In this document: positions 35,223 to 43,722 of the stretch, in pieces | Position numbering within the stretch: the stretch's first letter is position 1 | Layout: every line of letters starts with the position of its first letter | Assembly: GCF_022049065.2 (NCBI RefSeq) | Contig: NZ_CP095744.1 | Location: 1,116,001-1,180,000 of the forward strand | DNA: 64,000 nt | Direction of reading: 5' to 3' | From: Niallia sp. Man26 | GTDB lineage: Bacteria > Bacillota > Bacilli > Bacillales > Cytobacillaceae | The notes under the pieces: model-generated | Database searches by the model: none | What the model saw: the letters and a program-made list of their open reading frames with translations, nothing else | What the model was told of the DNA's origin: nothing | Position numbers and translations under genes: made by a program

Positions 35223-36343
35223 AGACTTTTCCTCTTTCGATTCACAAAAAATATAGTTGTGTATAGGCCAATAGGAATTGTTAGTACTATTCCTATGCCT
35301 CCGGCTAAAGCTCTAGCAATTTCTAATGATAGGTTCAGGGAAAGAGTATAGCCAAATGGTGAGCCATTTTTAAAATAGAGAATGAGAAGAGGAATCGAAC
35401 CGCTGACATACGCAAAAAACAGAATATTAGTCATCGTCCCCATAATATCTCTGCCAACTTCCATGCCAGATTTAATAAGAGCCTTTATCGGTATATGATT
35501 ATTTTTATCATACAATCCAAAAACGGTAGAGGACATTGTAATGGCTACATCCATTACAGCTCCTAATGAACCAATGAATAAACCAGCCATAAAAACCATT
35601 TTGTATGGGCGTGTAATAAATTGCAGTTCCTCATAGTGAAGTCCCTTCTCACCCGTTATGAAAAGAACTAGATACGTAATTAATAAGGAGCTAAAGGTTC
35701 CAAGCAGTGTAGCAATAATAGCAGCATATGTCTTTTCATTAAATCCATTTACTAACAATAAAGTAACTATAGTAAATAATATAACGCTAAAAACACAAAT
35801 CCAGACTAAGCTCAAGGTTGAATTATTTATGTATAAATCCAATGCGTAAGATAACAGGAAAGCATTAACAATTAAACTGATAATGGACAGCAACCCTTGC
35901 TTCTTTCCAATCAAAAGTAAAACTATCATAAAGACCCATGCAATTATCAGTAAATATTTATCACGTTTCATATCAAGTATCGTGCCAGTTAATTTACCGT
36001 TATGATTATCATTGAGGGTAACAAATAAATCATTACCTACATGAAATTTATTATCTAAAGCTTTAGAATCTGAATATTCATTAATCAAATATATCTTTTT
36101 ACCTTTGTTACTGCCATTTTGTAATTCAGCAACGATATTTTGTACATAGATCCGATCTTCATTATTTGCATCTTTAACTGCAGTCACTTCTTCTATATTT
36201 GTTTTCATGACCTTAGCAATAGTTTTTTCATATAAAGGATAGTTATTGTGAACAAAAATAATAGAGAGTAGAAAGGAAAGTAATATAAGTGTATACATTA
36301 CCTTGTTTTTAGTTGTCATATGTTTAATAAGTCTACTTAACAA
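35219..36343 (-). CDS. YibE/F-family membrane protein (long)
   Basis: 374 residues from TTG 36343 (GGTGGTG 7 nt upstream). One N-terminal membrane helix, an extracytoplasmic domain (about 40-125, YVQNIVAELQNGSNKGKKIYL, OB-like), then seven membrane helices including GAVMDVAITMSS and MEVGRDIMGTMTNILFF. The first of a two-gene operon. Its promoter region holds a perfect 11-bp inverted repeat at 36389-36416. Function unknown. Confidence 0.85.
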   Translation of the reverse strand: MLSRLIKHMTTKNKVMYTLILLSFLLSIIFVHNNYPLYEKTIAKVMKTNIEEVTAVKDANNEDRIYVQNIVAELQNGSNKGKKIYLINEYSDSKALDNKFHVGNDLFVTLNDNHNGKLTGTILDMKRDKYLLIIAWVFMIVLLLIGKKQGLLSIISLIVNAFLLSYALDLYINNSTLSLVWICVFSVILFTIVTLLLVNGFNEKTYAAIIATLLGTFSSLLITYLVLFITGEKGLHYEELQFITRPYKMVFMAGLFIGSLGAVMDVAITMSSTVFGLYDKNNHIPIKALIKSGMEVGRDIMGTMTNILFFAYVSGSIPLLILYFKNGSPFGYTLSLNLSLEIARALAGGIGIVLTIPIGLYTTIFFVNRKRKSL

Positions 36344-36798
36344 GTATCTTCACCACCTTATAAAATGTTAGTAAGTTTGACTGAGTTTCAAAATGTTTCG
36401 CAGAGGAAACATTTTGCCTATAGATACAATAACACTACTCAGTACGTAATTACAAAGAAGAATAAAAAAGAAAAGATTCTTAATTCTCTGTGAGATAGGA
36501 ACTCCTTTCTAGGGTAGTATTCTGATTTATGGAATTTGAAATGATAAAAACTAGGTATGAAAAATTAAAAAATTCGTTTGGAATATACTTATCTTCAAGG
36601 GTAGCAGATCCCTTATGAATTGCTTTCATTGTGGTATAAAGAGTACTAATTAAAACATAATAAAGCTAGGAGTGTCTGAATAATTTAGGAATTTCTTTAT
36701 TAATGTAATTCAAATTAGAAAATGTCCTAGAGTATAAATACAATGAGAAGAAGAGCTATGGTAAGTAAAGGGCTATAGTAAAAACGGAGGGAACTATT
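36344..36798. other. Intergenic region with one inverted repeat
   Basis: Divergent control region between the yibE/F pair and the DUF3231 gene. Apart from the inverted repeat at 36389-36416 I see no gene or clear consensus promoter. Confidence 0.5.
36389..36416. promoter_or_regulatory. Perfect 11-bp inverted repeat
   Basis: CAAAATGTTTC and GAAACATTTTG are separated by 6 nt. No T run follows on either strand, so an operator is more likely than a terminator. Confidence 0.5.
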
Positions 36799-37797
36799 TT
36801 GGAAAATCATCATATTCGTCTCACATCATCTGAAATTGGTGGATTATGGGCCAATTATCTTAGTGATTCTCTTTACATTTGTGTGTATAAGTATTATTTA
36901 GCAACAGTAGAAGACGCTGAAATCAAAACAGTGTTGGAGCATGCATTAGATTTATCACAACAGCATGTAAAAGTTATCTCAGACATATTCAAAGAAGAAG
37001 GTCATATTATACCACATGGTTTTACAGATGAAGATGTTAATGTAAATTCTCCTCGGCTATTTTCCGATGAATTTTTCCTTCTATATACAAGACAGATGAC
37101 TAAGGGAGCTTTAGCAACTTACAGCGTCATATTGCCTCATACCTTTCGTAAGGATGTAAAGGAACATTTTATGTCTTGTATTTCTTCGACTATGGAGCTG
37201 TTCAATGAAACAGCAAGTATATTATTATCTAAAGGACTTGAAATTCGTTCTCCCTATATCCCTTATCTAGAAGAAGTAAATATGGTAGAGCAACAAGGGT
37301 TTATAGCAGGATGGTGGGGAAAGCAAAGACCATTAACAGCTAGTGAAGTTACTCACTTATTCTCTAATATCCAAACAAATCATCTGGGGTCAGCAATGGC
37401 TACTGCTTTCGGACAAGTAGTCAAATCAGAAGAAATAAAAAAATATATGAAACGAGGAAAGGCGATATCTAAGAAACATGTGGAAATCTTTAGTAAGTAT
37501 TTAATTGAAAATGATTTGCCTGCTCCTACAACTTGGGATGCACATGTTCAGCCAGTAAAAGAACCTCCTTTTTCAGATAAATTAATGATGTTTCATATCT
37601 CCTTAATGGTTGCTGCTGGCGTTGGTAATTATGGGACAGCACTCTCTGCTTCAATGAGGCGTGACATAGGTGTTGATTACACACGCTTGTTAGGTGAAAT
37701 TGGTCTCTATGCAGAGGATGGTATGAATCTGCTTATTAAAAATGAATGGTTAGAGAGACCGCCATTTGCCGCTGACCGAAATCAGTTAATGAACTAA
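36799..37797 (+). CDS. DUF3231 protein (two repeats)
   Basis: 332 residues from TTG with GGAGGG upstream. Two similar helical halves: IRLTSSEIGGLWANYLSDSLYICVYKYYL at the start and PLTASEVTHLFSNIQTNHLGSAMATAFG near residue 178 match in register, as do the later FFLLYTRQMTKGALATYSVIL and LMMFHISLMVAAGVGNYGTAL. Ferritin-like helix bundles of this kind occur widely in spore-formers. No function is established. It is followed by a strong terminator. Confidence 0.88.
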   Translation: MENHHIRLTSSEIGGLWANYLSDSLYICVYKYYLATVEDAEIKTVLEHALDLSQQHVKVISDIFKEEGHIIPHGFTDEDVNVNSPRLFSDEFFLLYTRQMTKGALATYSVILPHTFRKDVKEHFMSCISSTMELFNETASILLSKGLEIRSPYIPYLEEVNMVEQQGFIAGWWGKQRPLTASEVTHLFSNIQTNHLGSAMATAFGQVVKSEEIKKYMKRGKAISKKHVEIFSKYLIENDLPAPTTWDAHVQPVKEPPFSDKLMMFHISLMVAAGVGNYGTALSASMRRDIGVDYTRLLGEIGLYAEDGMNLLIKNEWLERPPFAADRNQLMN

Positions 37798-38200
37798 CCC
37801 TTTACTAAAGAGGAAGGTTCAGTACATAAATATGCAAAATAACCCTCTTTACGAAATGTACAGGCCTTATTAAAAAGTTAATCTAATTGTTAATGCTGGT
37901 TTACATCTTATTTTTTTGACTATAAAAAGCCATATAACAAAGAGTAGACATGTTGTTATATGGCTTTTGGTTGTCTGAATAATTCAAGGATTGGAATGAT
38001 ATATCAGCTTTGTCTGCTTTTTTTCAGGATGTGCGGGTACACCCTATATGTGCAAACTAAAGGAAAATTAGTAATTAATAAATATTCATACTCATTGTGA
38101 AGCATACTTATAATACAAAACCGAAGGGCGTATTTCAAATTTTCAAATTCTTAATTATTTCTGAGGTTGTAAGCCTGAGTAAATTCGTGGAGGAACCTCT
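37798..38200. other. Intergenic region with terminator and candidate promoter
   Basis: Holds the DUF3231 terminator and, at 38079-38110, TAAATA-N18-CATACTTA, which resembles a forespore SigG promoter; an overlapping TATAAT also permits SigA. Nothing else seen. Confidence 0.4.
37925..37968 (+). terminator. Intrinsic terminator of the DUF3231 gene
   Basis: AAAAGCCATATAACAA pairs with TTGTTATATGGCTTTT, a perfect 16-bp stem. Confidence 0.88.
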
Positions 38201-38971
38201 ATGACTAAAAAAGTTCGTCGCAAACTAGCCAAGATAAGTATTTGGGGCACAACCTATATCCATCCGAGAAGCCCTTATATAGTAGCTTTGTGGTCTGTTA
38301 CTTTTCCTGGCTATGGGCACTTATTACTTCATAAATATATAAGAGGATTTGCCCTTATTATTTGGGAAGTATTTATTAACCAGAAATCTCAATTAAACCT
38401 CGCGATGGCCTATTCCTTTATGGGAGAAATTCAGTTAGCAAAAGATGTATTAAATGTTAATTATGTGTACATGTATATACCGGTTTATTTGTTTGCCATA
38501 TGGGACAGTTACCGTGCAACGGTAGAATTAAATAATATTTATTTATTAGCTGAAAAAGAAGAACCACCAATTGAAGCGATCACTGTAAAACCCTTTGAAA
38601 TAAATTATGTGGATAAAAGAGATCCACTCATCGCAGTCATTTGGTCATTAAGTATACCGGGTATGGGTCAGTTATATTTGCATCAAATATTTTCAGCAAT
38701 CTTCGTCCTTATAACAACTGTCTTCTTTGTACATTTTTCCCATGTAATTGCTGCATTTCATTACTTATTATTAGGAGATATTCATAAATCAACAGATATC
38801 TTAGATAAACAATGGTTCTTTTATTTGCCGTCATTATATTTCTTTAATATTTATGAAACGTATTTAAATACTGTTGAGAATAATAAACTCTTTGCAGCAG
38901 AACAAAAGATGTTTTTAATAAATAATTATCAATCCTTTAACTTAAAATTTAAAAGTAACCGGGTGAAATAA
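38201..38971 (+). CDS. Internally duplicated membrane protein, unknown
   Basis: 256 residues made of two copies: RSPYIVALWSVTFPGYGHLLLHK aligns with RDPLIAVIWSLSIPGMGQLYLHQ, and AIWDSYRATVELNNIY with NIYETYLNTVENNKLF. Each copy has a PGxGxLxLH turn and two to three hydrophobic segments, reminiscent of TM2-like proteins. GGAGG lies about 9 nt before ATG. It forms a two-gene unit with the next gene, 2 nt away. A possible sporulation promoter lies upstream. Function unknown. Confidence 0.75.
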   Translation: MTKKVRRKLAKISIWGTTYIHPRSPYIVALWSVTFPGYGHLLLHKYIRGFALIIWEVFINQKSQLNLAMAYSFMGEIQLAKDVLNVNYVYMYIPVYLFAIWDSYRATVELNNIYLLAEKEEPPIEAITVKPFEINYVDKRDPLIAVIWSLSIPGMGQLYLHQIFSAIFVLITTVFFVHFSHVIAAFHYLLLGDIHKSTDILDKQWFFYLPSLYFFNIYETYLNTVENNKLFAAEQKMFLINNYQSFNLKFKSNRVK

Positions 38972-38973
38972 CG

Positions 38974-39426
38974 ATGCAAGTTTTTTCTACTTTTGAATAT
39001 TCTCTTCAATTGGAACTAGCAATAAGAGAGATTGAACAAAAAGGTATTCATAATATTTTAACTGTCCCTTTAGATTCTATTAATACAGAGAGCGTTGGTC
39101 TTTTTGATACAATCCATCAGTCAGATGGAGTCTCCTTAATAAATAAAGGAATCGTTTTTTCTGTGTTTTTTTCTGTGTTAGGAGCAAGCAGGGGATTTGA
39201 ACTAGAGTGGGGGCCTATTTATTGGGGGTTAATTGGAGCGATATCTGGTTTTATTTTTGGTTTAATTATCGATTTATTTATACACCGCAGAAAAAAAGTA
39301 AGCGTTAGAGTAAAAGACAAAAAAACGGAAGTTCTTCTTATAATTGAATGTACAGATTCAGAACACAATGAAGTTGAGAAAATTCTTTGGAAACACTTTG
39401 CATTAAGTGTGGGCAAAGTAAATTAA
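38974..39426 (+). CDS. Glycine-rich two-helix membrane protein, unknown
   Basis: 150 residues. An N-terminal soluble part (EYSLQLELAIREIEQKGI, a ferredoxin-like alpha/beta start) is followed by two membrane helices with GxxxG-type packing (GPIYWGLIGAISGFIFGLIIDLF), a basic stop RRKK and a C-terminal strand-rich part (EVLLIIECTDSEHNEVEKILWKH). Layout is like ActD/DUF1269-type stress proteins, but I cannot name the family. Coupled to the upstream duplicated gene. Confidence 0.65.
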   Translation: MQVFSTFEYSLQLELAIREIEQKGIHNILTVPLDSINTESVGLFDTIHQSDGVSLINKGIVFSVFFSVLGASRGFELEWGPIYWGLIGAISGFIFGLIIDLFIHRRKKVSVRVKDKKTEVLLIIECTDSEHNEVEKILWKHFALSVGKVN

Positions 39427-39534
39427 CAAAAGAAATCCAGAAACATCAGAGCAAAGAGGTATAAAAAACTAGCTGCCTAAAGCATAGTCCTACTACAACT
39501 TTTCATCAAGAACCAAAAGATCTAAAAAAATAGG

Positions 39535-39564
39535 TTGAAAAGTGATCCACAATCATGGTATTCT
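39535..39564 (+). promoter_or_regulatory. Promoter of the SAM-riboswitch transcript
   Basis: TTGAAA, 18 nt, TATTCT, about 30 nt before the riboswitch P1 stem. Confidence 0.5.
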
Positions 39565-39595
39565 ACTAACTATTGTGACAAAAAATAAATTAATA

Positions 39596-39707
39596 TCTTC
39601 TTATCAAGAGAGATGGAGGGACTGGCCCGATGATATCTCGGCAGCGGAACTTAACATTTAAGTTGCTGTGCCAAATCCAGCAAGCACCAGCTTGAAAGAT
39701 AAGAGGA
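39596..39707 (+). ncRNA. SAM-I (S-box) riboswitch aptamer
   Basis: The conserved S-box blocks are present in order: AGAGATGGAGGGACTGGCCC, GATGA, CTCGGCAGC, TGTGCCAAATCCAGCAAGC and GCTTGAAAGATAAGAGG. P1 forms between CTTCTTATC and GATAAGAGG. The 3' strand of P1 can instead pair with CTCTTCTTGTC in the terminator, giving the antiterminator. It switches the downstream transporter off when S-adenosylmethionine is plentiful. Confidence 0.95.
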
Positions 39708-39726
39708 GTGTTTTATAGATAAATAT

Positions 39727-39764
39727 AAGACCTCTTCTTGTCGTTCAAGATAAGGTCTTTTTTG
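39727..39764 (+). terminator. Riboswitch-controlled terminator
   Basis: AAGACCT and AGGTCTT close a hairpin with an inner TCTTG/CAAGA stem, followed by T residues. Its 5' arm overlaps the antiterminator sequence. Confidence 0.85.
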
Positions 39765-39817
39765 TTGCAAAAAAATATAGATAGGTATTATTTAATATTT
39801 TTTGGAGGTTTTTTAAA

Positions 39818-41098
39818 ATGAAGAAAGGGAATCCATGGGCATTGATTCCATTTGTTGTTTTTTTGATTTTATTTATTGGTTCAGGTGTTATTACAGGTGA
39901 TTTTTATGCATTTCCTGTCCTTGTAGCCATTGTTATTTCGGGTGCTGTGGCACTTGCGATGAATAGAAAAGAAACTTTTGAACGAAAAATTGATATATTT
40001 TGCAAAGGTGCAGGAAATTCCAATGTAATGCTGATGGTTGTCATATTTCTGTTAGCCGGTGCATTTTCAGAAGTAGGAAAAGGTATGGGAGCGGTGGACT
40101 CGACTGTTAACTTGACTTTATCCTTTGTTCCGCAAAACTTGCTTGTTGTAGGTTTATTTATCATTGCATGCTTCATTTCTCTATCGATGGGTACTTCGAT
40201 GGGAACGATTGTAGCACTAGCACCAATTGGTGTTGGGATAAGCGATCATACCGATATTTCCATGGCTTTAGTAATGGCTGGTATTGTTGGTGGATCAATG
40301 TTTGGCGATAACTTATCCTTTATTTCCGATACAACCATTACGGCTGTTCGTTCACAAGGTGCAGAAATGAAGGATAAATTTAAAGTTAATTTTTGGATTG
40401 TATTGCCAGCAGCTATTATAACGAGCATTATTTTAGGAGTTATTACAATCGGGGGAACGTCGCAAGTTGAGCATTTAAGCTATAGTTGGGTAAAAATCGT
40501 TCCATACCTTCTAGTTATTATCTTTGCATTAGCAGGTATGAATGTATTTCTTGTTTTAGCATTAGGGACTGTTCTCGCCGGAGCAGTTGGTTTATTAGAT
40601 GGCAGCTATCAAATAATGAGCCTTCTGCAAAAGATTGGAGAAGGAATGGCCGGCATGTATGAAATAGCCTTTCTGGCAATATTAATTGCTGGAATGGTGG
40701 AAGTTATTAAGTTTAACGGTGGTATCGACTTTCTGCTGCATCTCGTGACTAAGAGAATTAAATCCAAAAAGGGTGCAGAATTTGGTATTGCAGGTTTAGT
40801 GAGCTTAGCCGATATATCAACGGCTAATAATACTATTGCTATATTAATTACAGGTCCTCTCGCAAAAAATATCGCTGATCAGTATGGAATAGAACCACGA
40901 AAGTCTGCAAGTATATTGGATCTCTTCTCATGTACGTTCCAAGGTCTTCTACCATACGGAGCTCAAATACTGGCAGCGGCAAGCGTAGCCGGAATATCTC
41001 CAGTGAGTATCATGCAGTATTCATTTTATCCTATTCTCATCGGCATTTGCGGTATTATTGCTATTCTTATTGGCTATCCGAAAAAAAAGAAGATATAA
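39818..41098 (+). CDS. metT: NhaC-superfamily transporter, predicted methionine transporter MetT
   Basis: 426 residues, about 11-12 membrane helices. NhaC-type signatures are clear: SLSMGTSMGTIVALAPIGVG near 125, GGSMFGDNLSFISDTTITA near 163, and SLADISTANNTIAI and GLLPYGAQILAAASVA near the end. SAM-riboswitch-linked members of this superfamily were assigned as methionine transporters (MetT) by comparative genomics; the S-box here supports that over a Na+/H+ antiporter role. Transport itself is inferred. SD TTGGAGG precedes ATG. Confidence 0.87.
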   Translation: MKKGNPWALIPFVVFLILFIGSGVITGDFYAFPVLVAIVISGAVALAMNRKETFERKIDIFCKGAGNSNVMLMVVIFLLAGAFSEVGKGMGAVDSTVNLTLSFVPQNLLVVGLFIIACFISLSMGTSMGTIVALAPIGVGISDHTDISMALVMAGIVGGSMFGDNLSFISDTTITAVRSQGAEMKDKFKVNFWIVLPAAIITSIILGVITIGGTSQVEHLSYSWVKIVPYLLVIIFALAGMNVFLVLALGTVLAGAVGLLDGSYQIMSLLQKIGEGMAGMYEIAFLAILIAGMVEVIKFNGGIDFLLHLVTKRIKSKKGAEFGIAGLVSLADISTANNTIAILITGPLAKNIADQYGIEPRKSASILDLFSCTFQGLLPYGAQILAAASVAGISPVSIMQYSFYPILIGICGIIAILIGYPKKKKI

Positions 41099-41118
41099 AC
41101 ATCAGTGATTTTCACATT

Positions 41119-41148
41119 AAATAGCTGCCAATTTGGCAGCTATTTTTT
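41119..41148 (+). terminator. Intrinsic terminator of metT
   Basis: AAATAGCTGCCA, 3-nt loop, TGGCAGCTATTT and T run. Confidence 0.9.
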
Positions 41149-41475
41149 TAGCAATTTAGTGACCTATAAGAACCGCTTATGAATGTCTCATTAAGTAAAG
41201 TCAAGCCTATGTAAATCAAGTGTCAAAAAATGAGAAGACAGTAGTTATTTTGCAGTAATATCGGTGGCAGATACTTTCCGTGAAAACTTCGCGTTTGCGC
41301 AAGAAACTCTTAGTATATAGTGGAATTAGCAAACAGTTATGTTAACAGGAGATAATGGCAGTATGAAGTGATACAGAAGCTGCTTTGATCGTAACTTTAA
41401 ATATATTGCGATTATTGCGAACAAAAAGTTAAACTAGAAATGAGATATCTATATACGACATAGGGGGAGGAAAAA
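41149..41475. other. Intergenic region before the interrupted small gene
   Basis: No gene seen. It carries scattered GC-rich words (CGCGTTTGCGC, TTGCGATTATTGCGAA) that are not a full Zur box, and the GGGGGAGG ribosome site at 41463-41470. Confidence 0.5.
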
Positions 41476-41530
41476 ATGAATAAAAAAGACATTGAATATA
41501 AAATTCTGGAATTGAAGAACGAATATTTAC
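41476..41530 (+). pseudogene. 5' part of an SE1832-like gene split by the TnpB element
   Basis: After GGGGGAGG, ATG opens MNKKDIEYKILELKNEYL and then the IS608-like element begins. Removing the element restores a continuous 58-residue frame, EYLQVQDNLEKLKYVKG at the junction. This fits the small coiled-coil SE1832 family of Gram-positive bacteria. Confidence 0.8.
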
Positions 41531-41674
41531 AGATTTTACGGAACGAGAAAGCCCATTCCTTAAGGTGTGGGATGAATGTGAACGGTTTTTTATTTCTCAG
41601 AGTAATCCACTAGGCATTTGAATCTCTTGTTGTTATAATATAAGAAACATACGTTCGATTGGTGGTGAACTAAC

Positions 41675-42757
41675 TTGGAAACAATTTCTTTGAAACTAGA
41701 ATTATTAAATCCTACTAATGCTAAAAAAGAGATGTACAAAGAAATGACAAATATCAACACATCTTTTGCGAACTGGTTATTGGAATATCAAGGTCTAAAG
41801 GGTGCAACATCGAAAGTTTATAAGTTGTTTTCTGATGGGAAATTCCCCTCGGCTATTGTGAACCAATCCATTCGAGAGGTTAAATCTAAGAAAAATAATC
41901 AAAAAGCGAAGGTTTTTCGCCGTTTTTGGTGTGGGTTCAACAACCAAAATTTGAAAGTAGAGAAAGAAAACAACCTCTATAAAGTTTCATTTCCTACTCT
42001 TGAGAAACGTGTTGGTGTACCAGTTGTAATAGAAACATACCAAAAACATTGGTTAGATAAAGTTTTGGAAGGGAAAGCAAAACAAGGAGCAGCGGAGTTG
42101 TATGAGAAAAAGGGGCGTTGGTATGTTTCCATTTCTATCTCTTTTGAACCAAAAATACCGAAATTTGAATCTATTAAACCTCCAATAATGGGCATTGATG
42201 TAGGGTTAAACTATCTTGCTGTTGCTATGGTTGGAACAACTTCGTTGTTTTTTAAAGGAAATGAGGCAGCATTTATTCGCAGGAAATATGCTTCGAAAAG
42301 ACGAGTCCTTGGACAGAATAAAAAGTTGGATGCTATTCGCAAATCCAAAAACAAAGAATCGCAATGGATGAAGGAATTAAATCATGTCATAAGCCGAAAA
42401 ATCGTAAACTTCGCATTAGAGAACGGTGTTCGTCTAATACGAATGGAAGATTTAACAGGCATTAGAAAAACAGCAAAATCAAAGAAAGAAGCAGGTCGAA
42501 ATCTACATTCTTGGGCACAATATCAACTTCAAACTTTCATTGAATACAAAGCAAAGGTGGAAGGCATGGAAGTTCAATATGTAAATCCTTATAACACATC
42601 GCAGATGTGTAAATGTGGTCATATTGATAAAAATAATAGAAACCGTCATCTATTTCAGTGCGAAAAATGTGGATATAAAAGCCATGCAGATGTGAATGCT
42701 GGACTTAATATATCAAAATGTGTAAGTGGTATTTCTAAAAAGAAAAAAGCATCCTAA
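41675..42757 (+). CDS. tnpB: TnpB, RNA-guided nuclease of an IS605-type element
   Basis: 360 residues from TTG with GGTGGTG upstream. The RuvC catalytic residues are all present: Asp175 (GIDVGLNY), Glu258 (RMEDLTGI) and Asp339 (SHADVNAGLN). The zinc ribbon has Cys312, Cys314, Cys329 and Cys332. A helix-turn-helix/REC part fills the N-terminal half. TnpB proteins cut DNA next to a TAM, guided by RNA from the element's right end, and so help the element persist. The enzyme looks intact. Confidence 0.93.
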   Translation: METISLKLELLNPTNAKKEMYKEMTNINTSFANWLLEYQGLKGATSKVYKLFSDGKFPSAIVNQSIREVKSKKNNQKAKVFRRFWCGFNNQNLKVEKENNLYKVSFPTLEKRVGVPVVIETYQKHWLDKVLEGKAKQGAAELYEKKGRWYVSISISFEPKIPKFESIKPPIMGIDVGLNYLAVAMVGTTSLFFKGNEAAFIRRKYASKRRVLGQNKKLDAIRKSKNKESQWMKELNHVISRKIVNFALENGVRLIRMEDLTGIRKTAKSKKEAGRNLHSWAQYQLQTFIEYKAKVEGMEVQYVNPYNTSQMCKCGHIDKNNRNRHLFQCEKCGYKSHADVNAGLNISKCVSGISKKKKAS

Positions 42758-42760
42758 CTA

Positions 42761-42934
42761 GTGTTGTGGTAAAAGCAACACCGCCTGTTTAGGTACATAT
42801 ACACCAAAGGTGTATAGAACGTAACAGGATGGGGTAATGACATACCCCTTAACTAAAGGCTAGTTCAAAGTAGAAATGAATTGCGAACGCAATAGCACTT
42901 TAGAATCCCATTGCTATAGCTGTGGGAGTGTCAA
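42761..42934 (+). ncRNA. Probable omega-RNA scaffold of TnpB
   Basis: Between the tnpB stop and the right end are stacked hairpins: GTGTTG/CAACAC, CCTGTT/AACAGG enclosing ATACACC/GGTGTAT, GGGGTA/TACCCC, ATTGCG/CGCAAT, then the right-end hairpin. The scaffold would end at TCAA and the guide would start at 42935 (AGGTTCAAGATAATTTAG), copied from host DNA. Confidence 0.75.
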
Positions 42935-43056
42935 AGGTTCAAGATAATTTAGAAAAATTGAAGTATGTAAAAGGAAACTTAGCTCCTTTACAAAAAAGGC
43001 TCACTGAAATGGAGGAAGAATTAAAATCACTTAATCAGATGTTAAGTAAAGCTTAA
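42935..43056 (+). pseudogene. 3' part of the SE1832-like gene
   Basis: With the C left at 41530, the sequence continues Q-VQDNLEKLKYVKGNLAP, then LQKRLTEMEEELKSLNQML and SKA to TAA. It has no start of its own. Strong heptad pattern predicts a coiled coil. A terminator follows, the natural end of the host gene. Confidence 0.8.
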
Positions 43057-43092
43057 AAGAATGTAAGTTCCAAGATTAACGAAGGTAATTAC

Positions 43093-43125
43093 AAAGCCAT
43101 CCCTTTTTACAAGTGGATGGCTTTT
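43093..43125 (+). terminator. Intrinsic terminator of the split gene
   Basis: AAAGCCATCC pairs with GGATGGCTTT, followed by T. Confidence 0.8.
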
Positions 43126-43643
43126 ACAGTAATAAGATAATGTCAGAACTCAGCTCTTATCCTTAATGATCTGATTGCGGTCTTCCATTTGAGGCGGTTC
43201 TTCAAACTATCCGTGCTTAATTTTAATTTTACTGCCTTCTTGAGCGGAAAAATATCCATCTTTTGCAAGCATAGTCGACTTCATTGAAAGATCATTTCTT
43301 AAACGAAAGAAAGCACTCAAATAATGAAGTTTCTAAAAATATTATTTGGGAGAATTACGACAGAAACTTATGGAGTGGAGTTAGTATAGTGGAAGATGGC
43401 AGTTCAAGTAATAAGATTACGTTACACTTCACACAAATTTATTATTACTGAAAATAAAATAGTAGAGTCAGAATTATATTTATTGGATGAAGCTGACTAG
43501 TTCTATATGAATCCAGCAGCCAGCTGGTAGTGCAAGACGATATATAAAAGGTACAGAAGTAATTTGGTCATAAGTCGTTTTATACCTGTTATATTCGTTT
43601 ATACATTATTGATTAACAGGTAGAAGAATTAAATTATCTAAAA
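43126..43643. other. Gene-poor stretch with possible decayed ORFs
   Basis: On the minus strand, around 43150-43330, a frame reads MLAKDGYFSAQEGSKIKIKHG, a stop, then FEEPPQMEDRNQIIKDKS, as if one stop had broken a small gene. On the plus strand a 34-codon frame from ATG 43396 (MAVQVIRLRYTSHKF) has no ribosome site. Neither can be supported as functional. Confidence 0.35.
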
Positions 43644-43670
43644 TGTAAATCGTAATTATTGCGATTTACA
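43644..43670 (+). promoter_or_regulatory. Zur box 1 (before the COG0523 gene)
   Basis: TGTAAATCGTAATTATTGCG followed by ATTTACA, a 27-bp dyad matching the Bacillus Zur consensus AAATCGTAATNATTACGATTT with one mismatch. Confidence 0.9.
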
Positions 43671-43722
43671 TAATATCCGAGTATAATGCAATAGTAGTTG
43701 TTATTGTAAGGAGTGAAAATTT

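Larger units (their letters stand above)
41531..42934 (+). mobile_element. IS200/IS605-family, IS608-like element carrying only TnpB
   Basis: The 1.4-kb element sits directly after TTAC (41527-41530) and ends with TCAA (42931-42934), the left and right cleavage sequences of IS608. Both subterminal hairpins are visible: CCCATTCCTTAAGGTGTGGG (41552-41571) and CCCATTGCTATAGCTGTGGG (42907-42926). The foot of each carries the expected guide tetranucleotide, AAAG on the left and GAAT on the right. There is no target duplication, as expected for single-strand transposition. No tnpA is present, so it depends on a transposase elsewhere. A second TTAC at 41536-41539 is possible but gives a less natural host protein. 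Confidence 0.9.

Noticed and set aside
41160..41475. TTGCGATTATTGCGAA as a Zur box
   Set aside because: Half-sites are direct rather than inverted, and the gene is not zinc-related.
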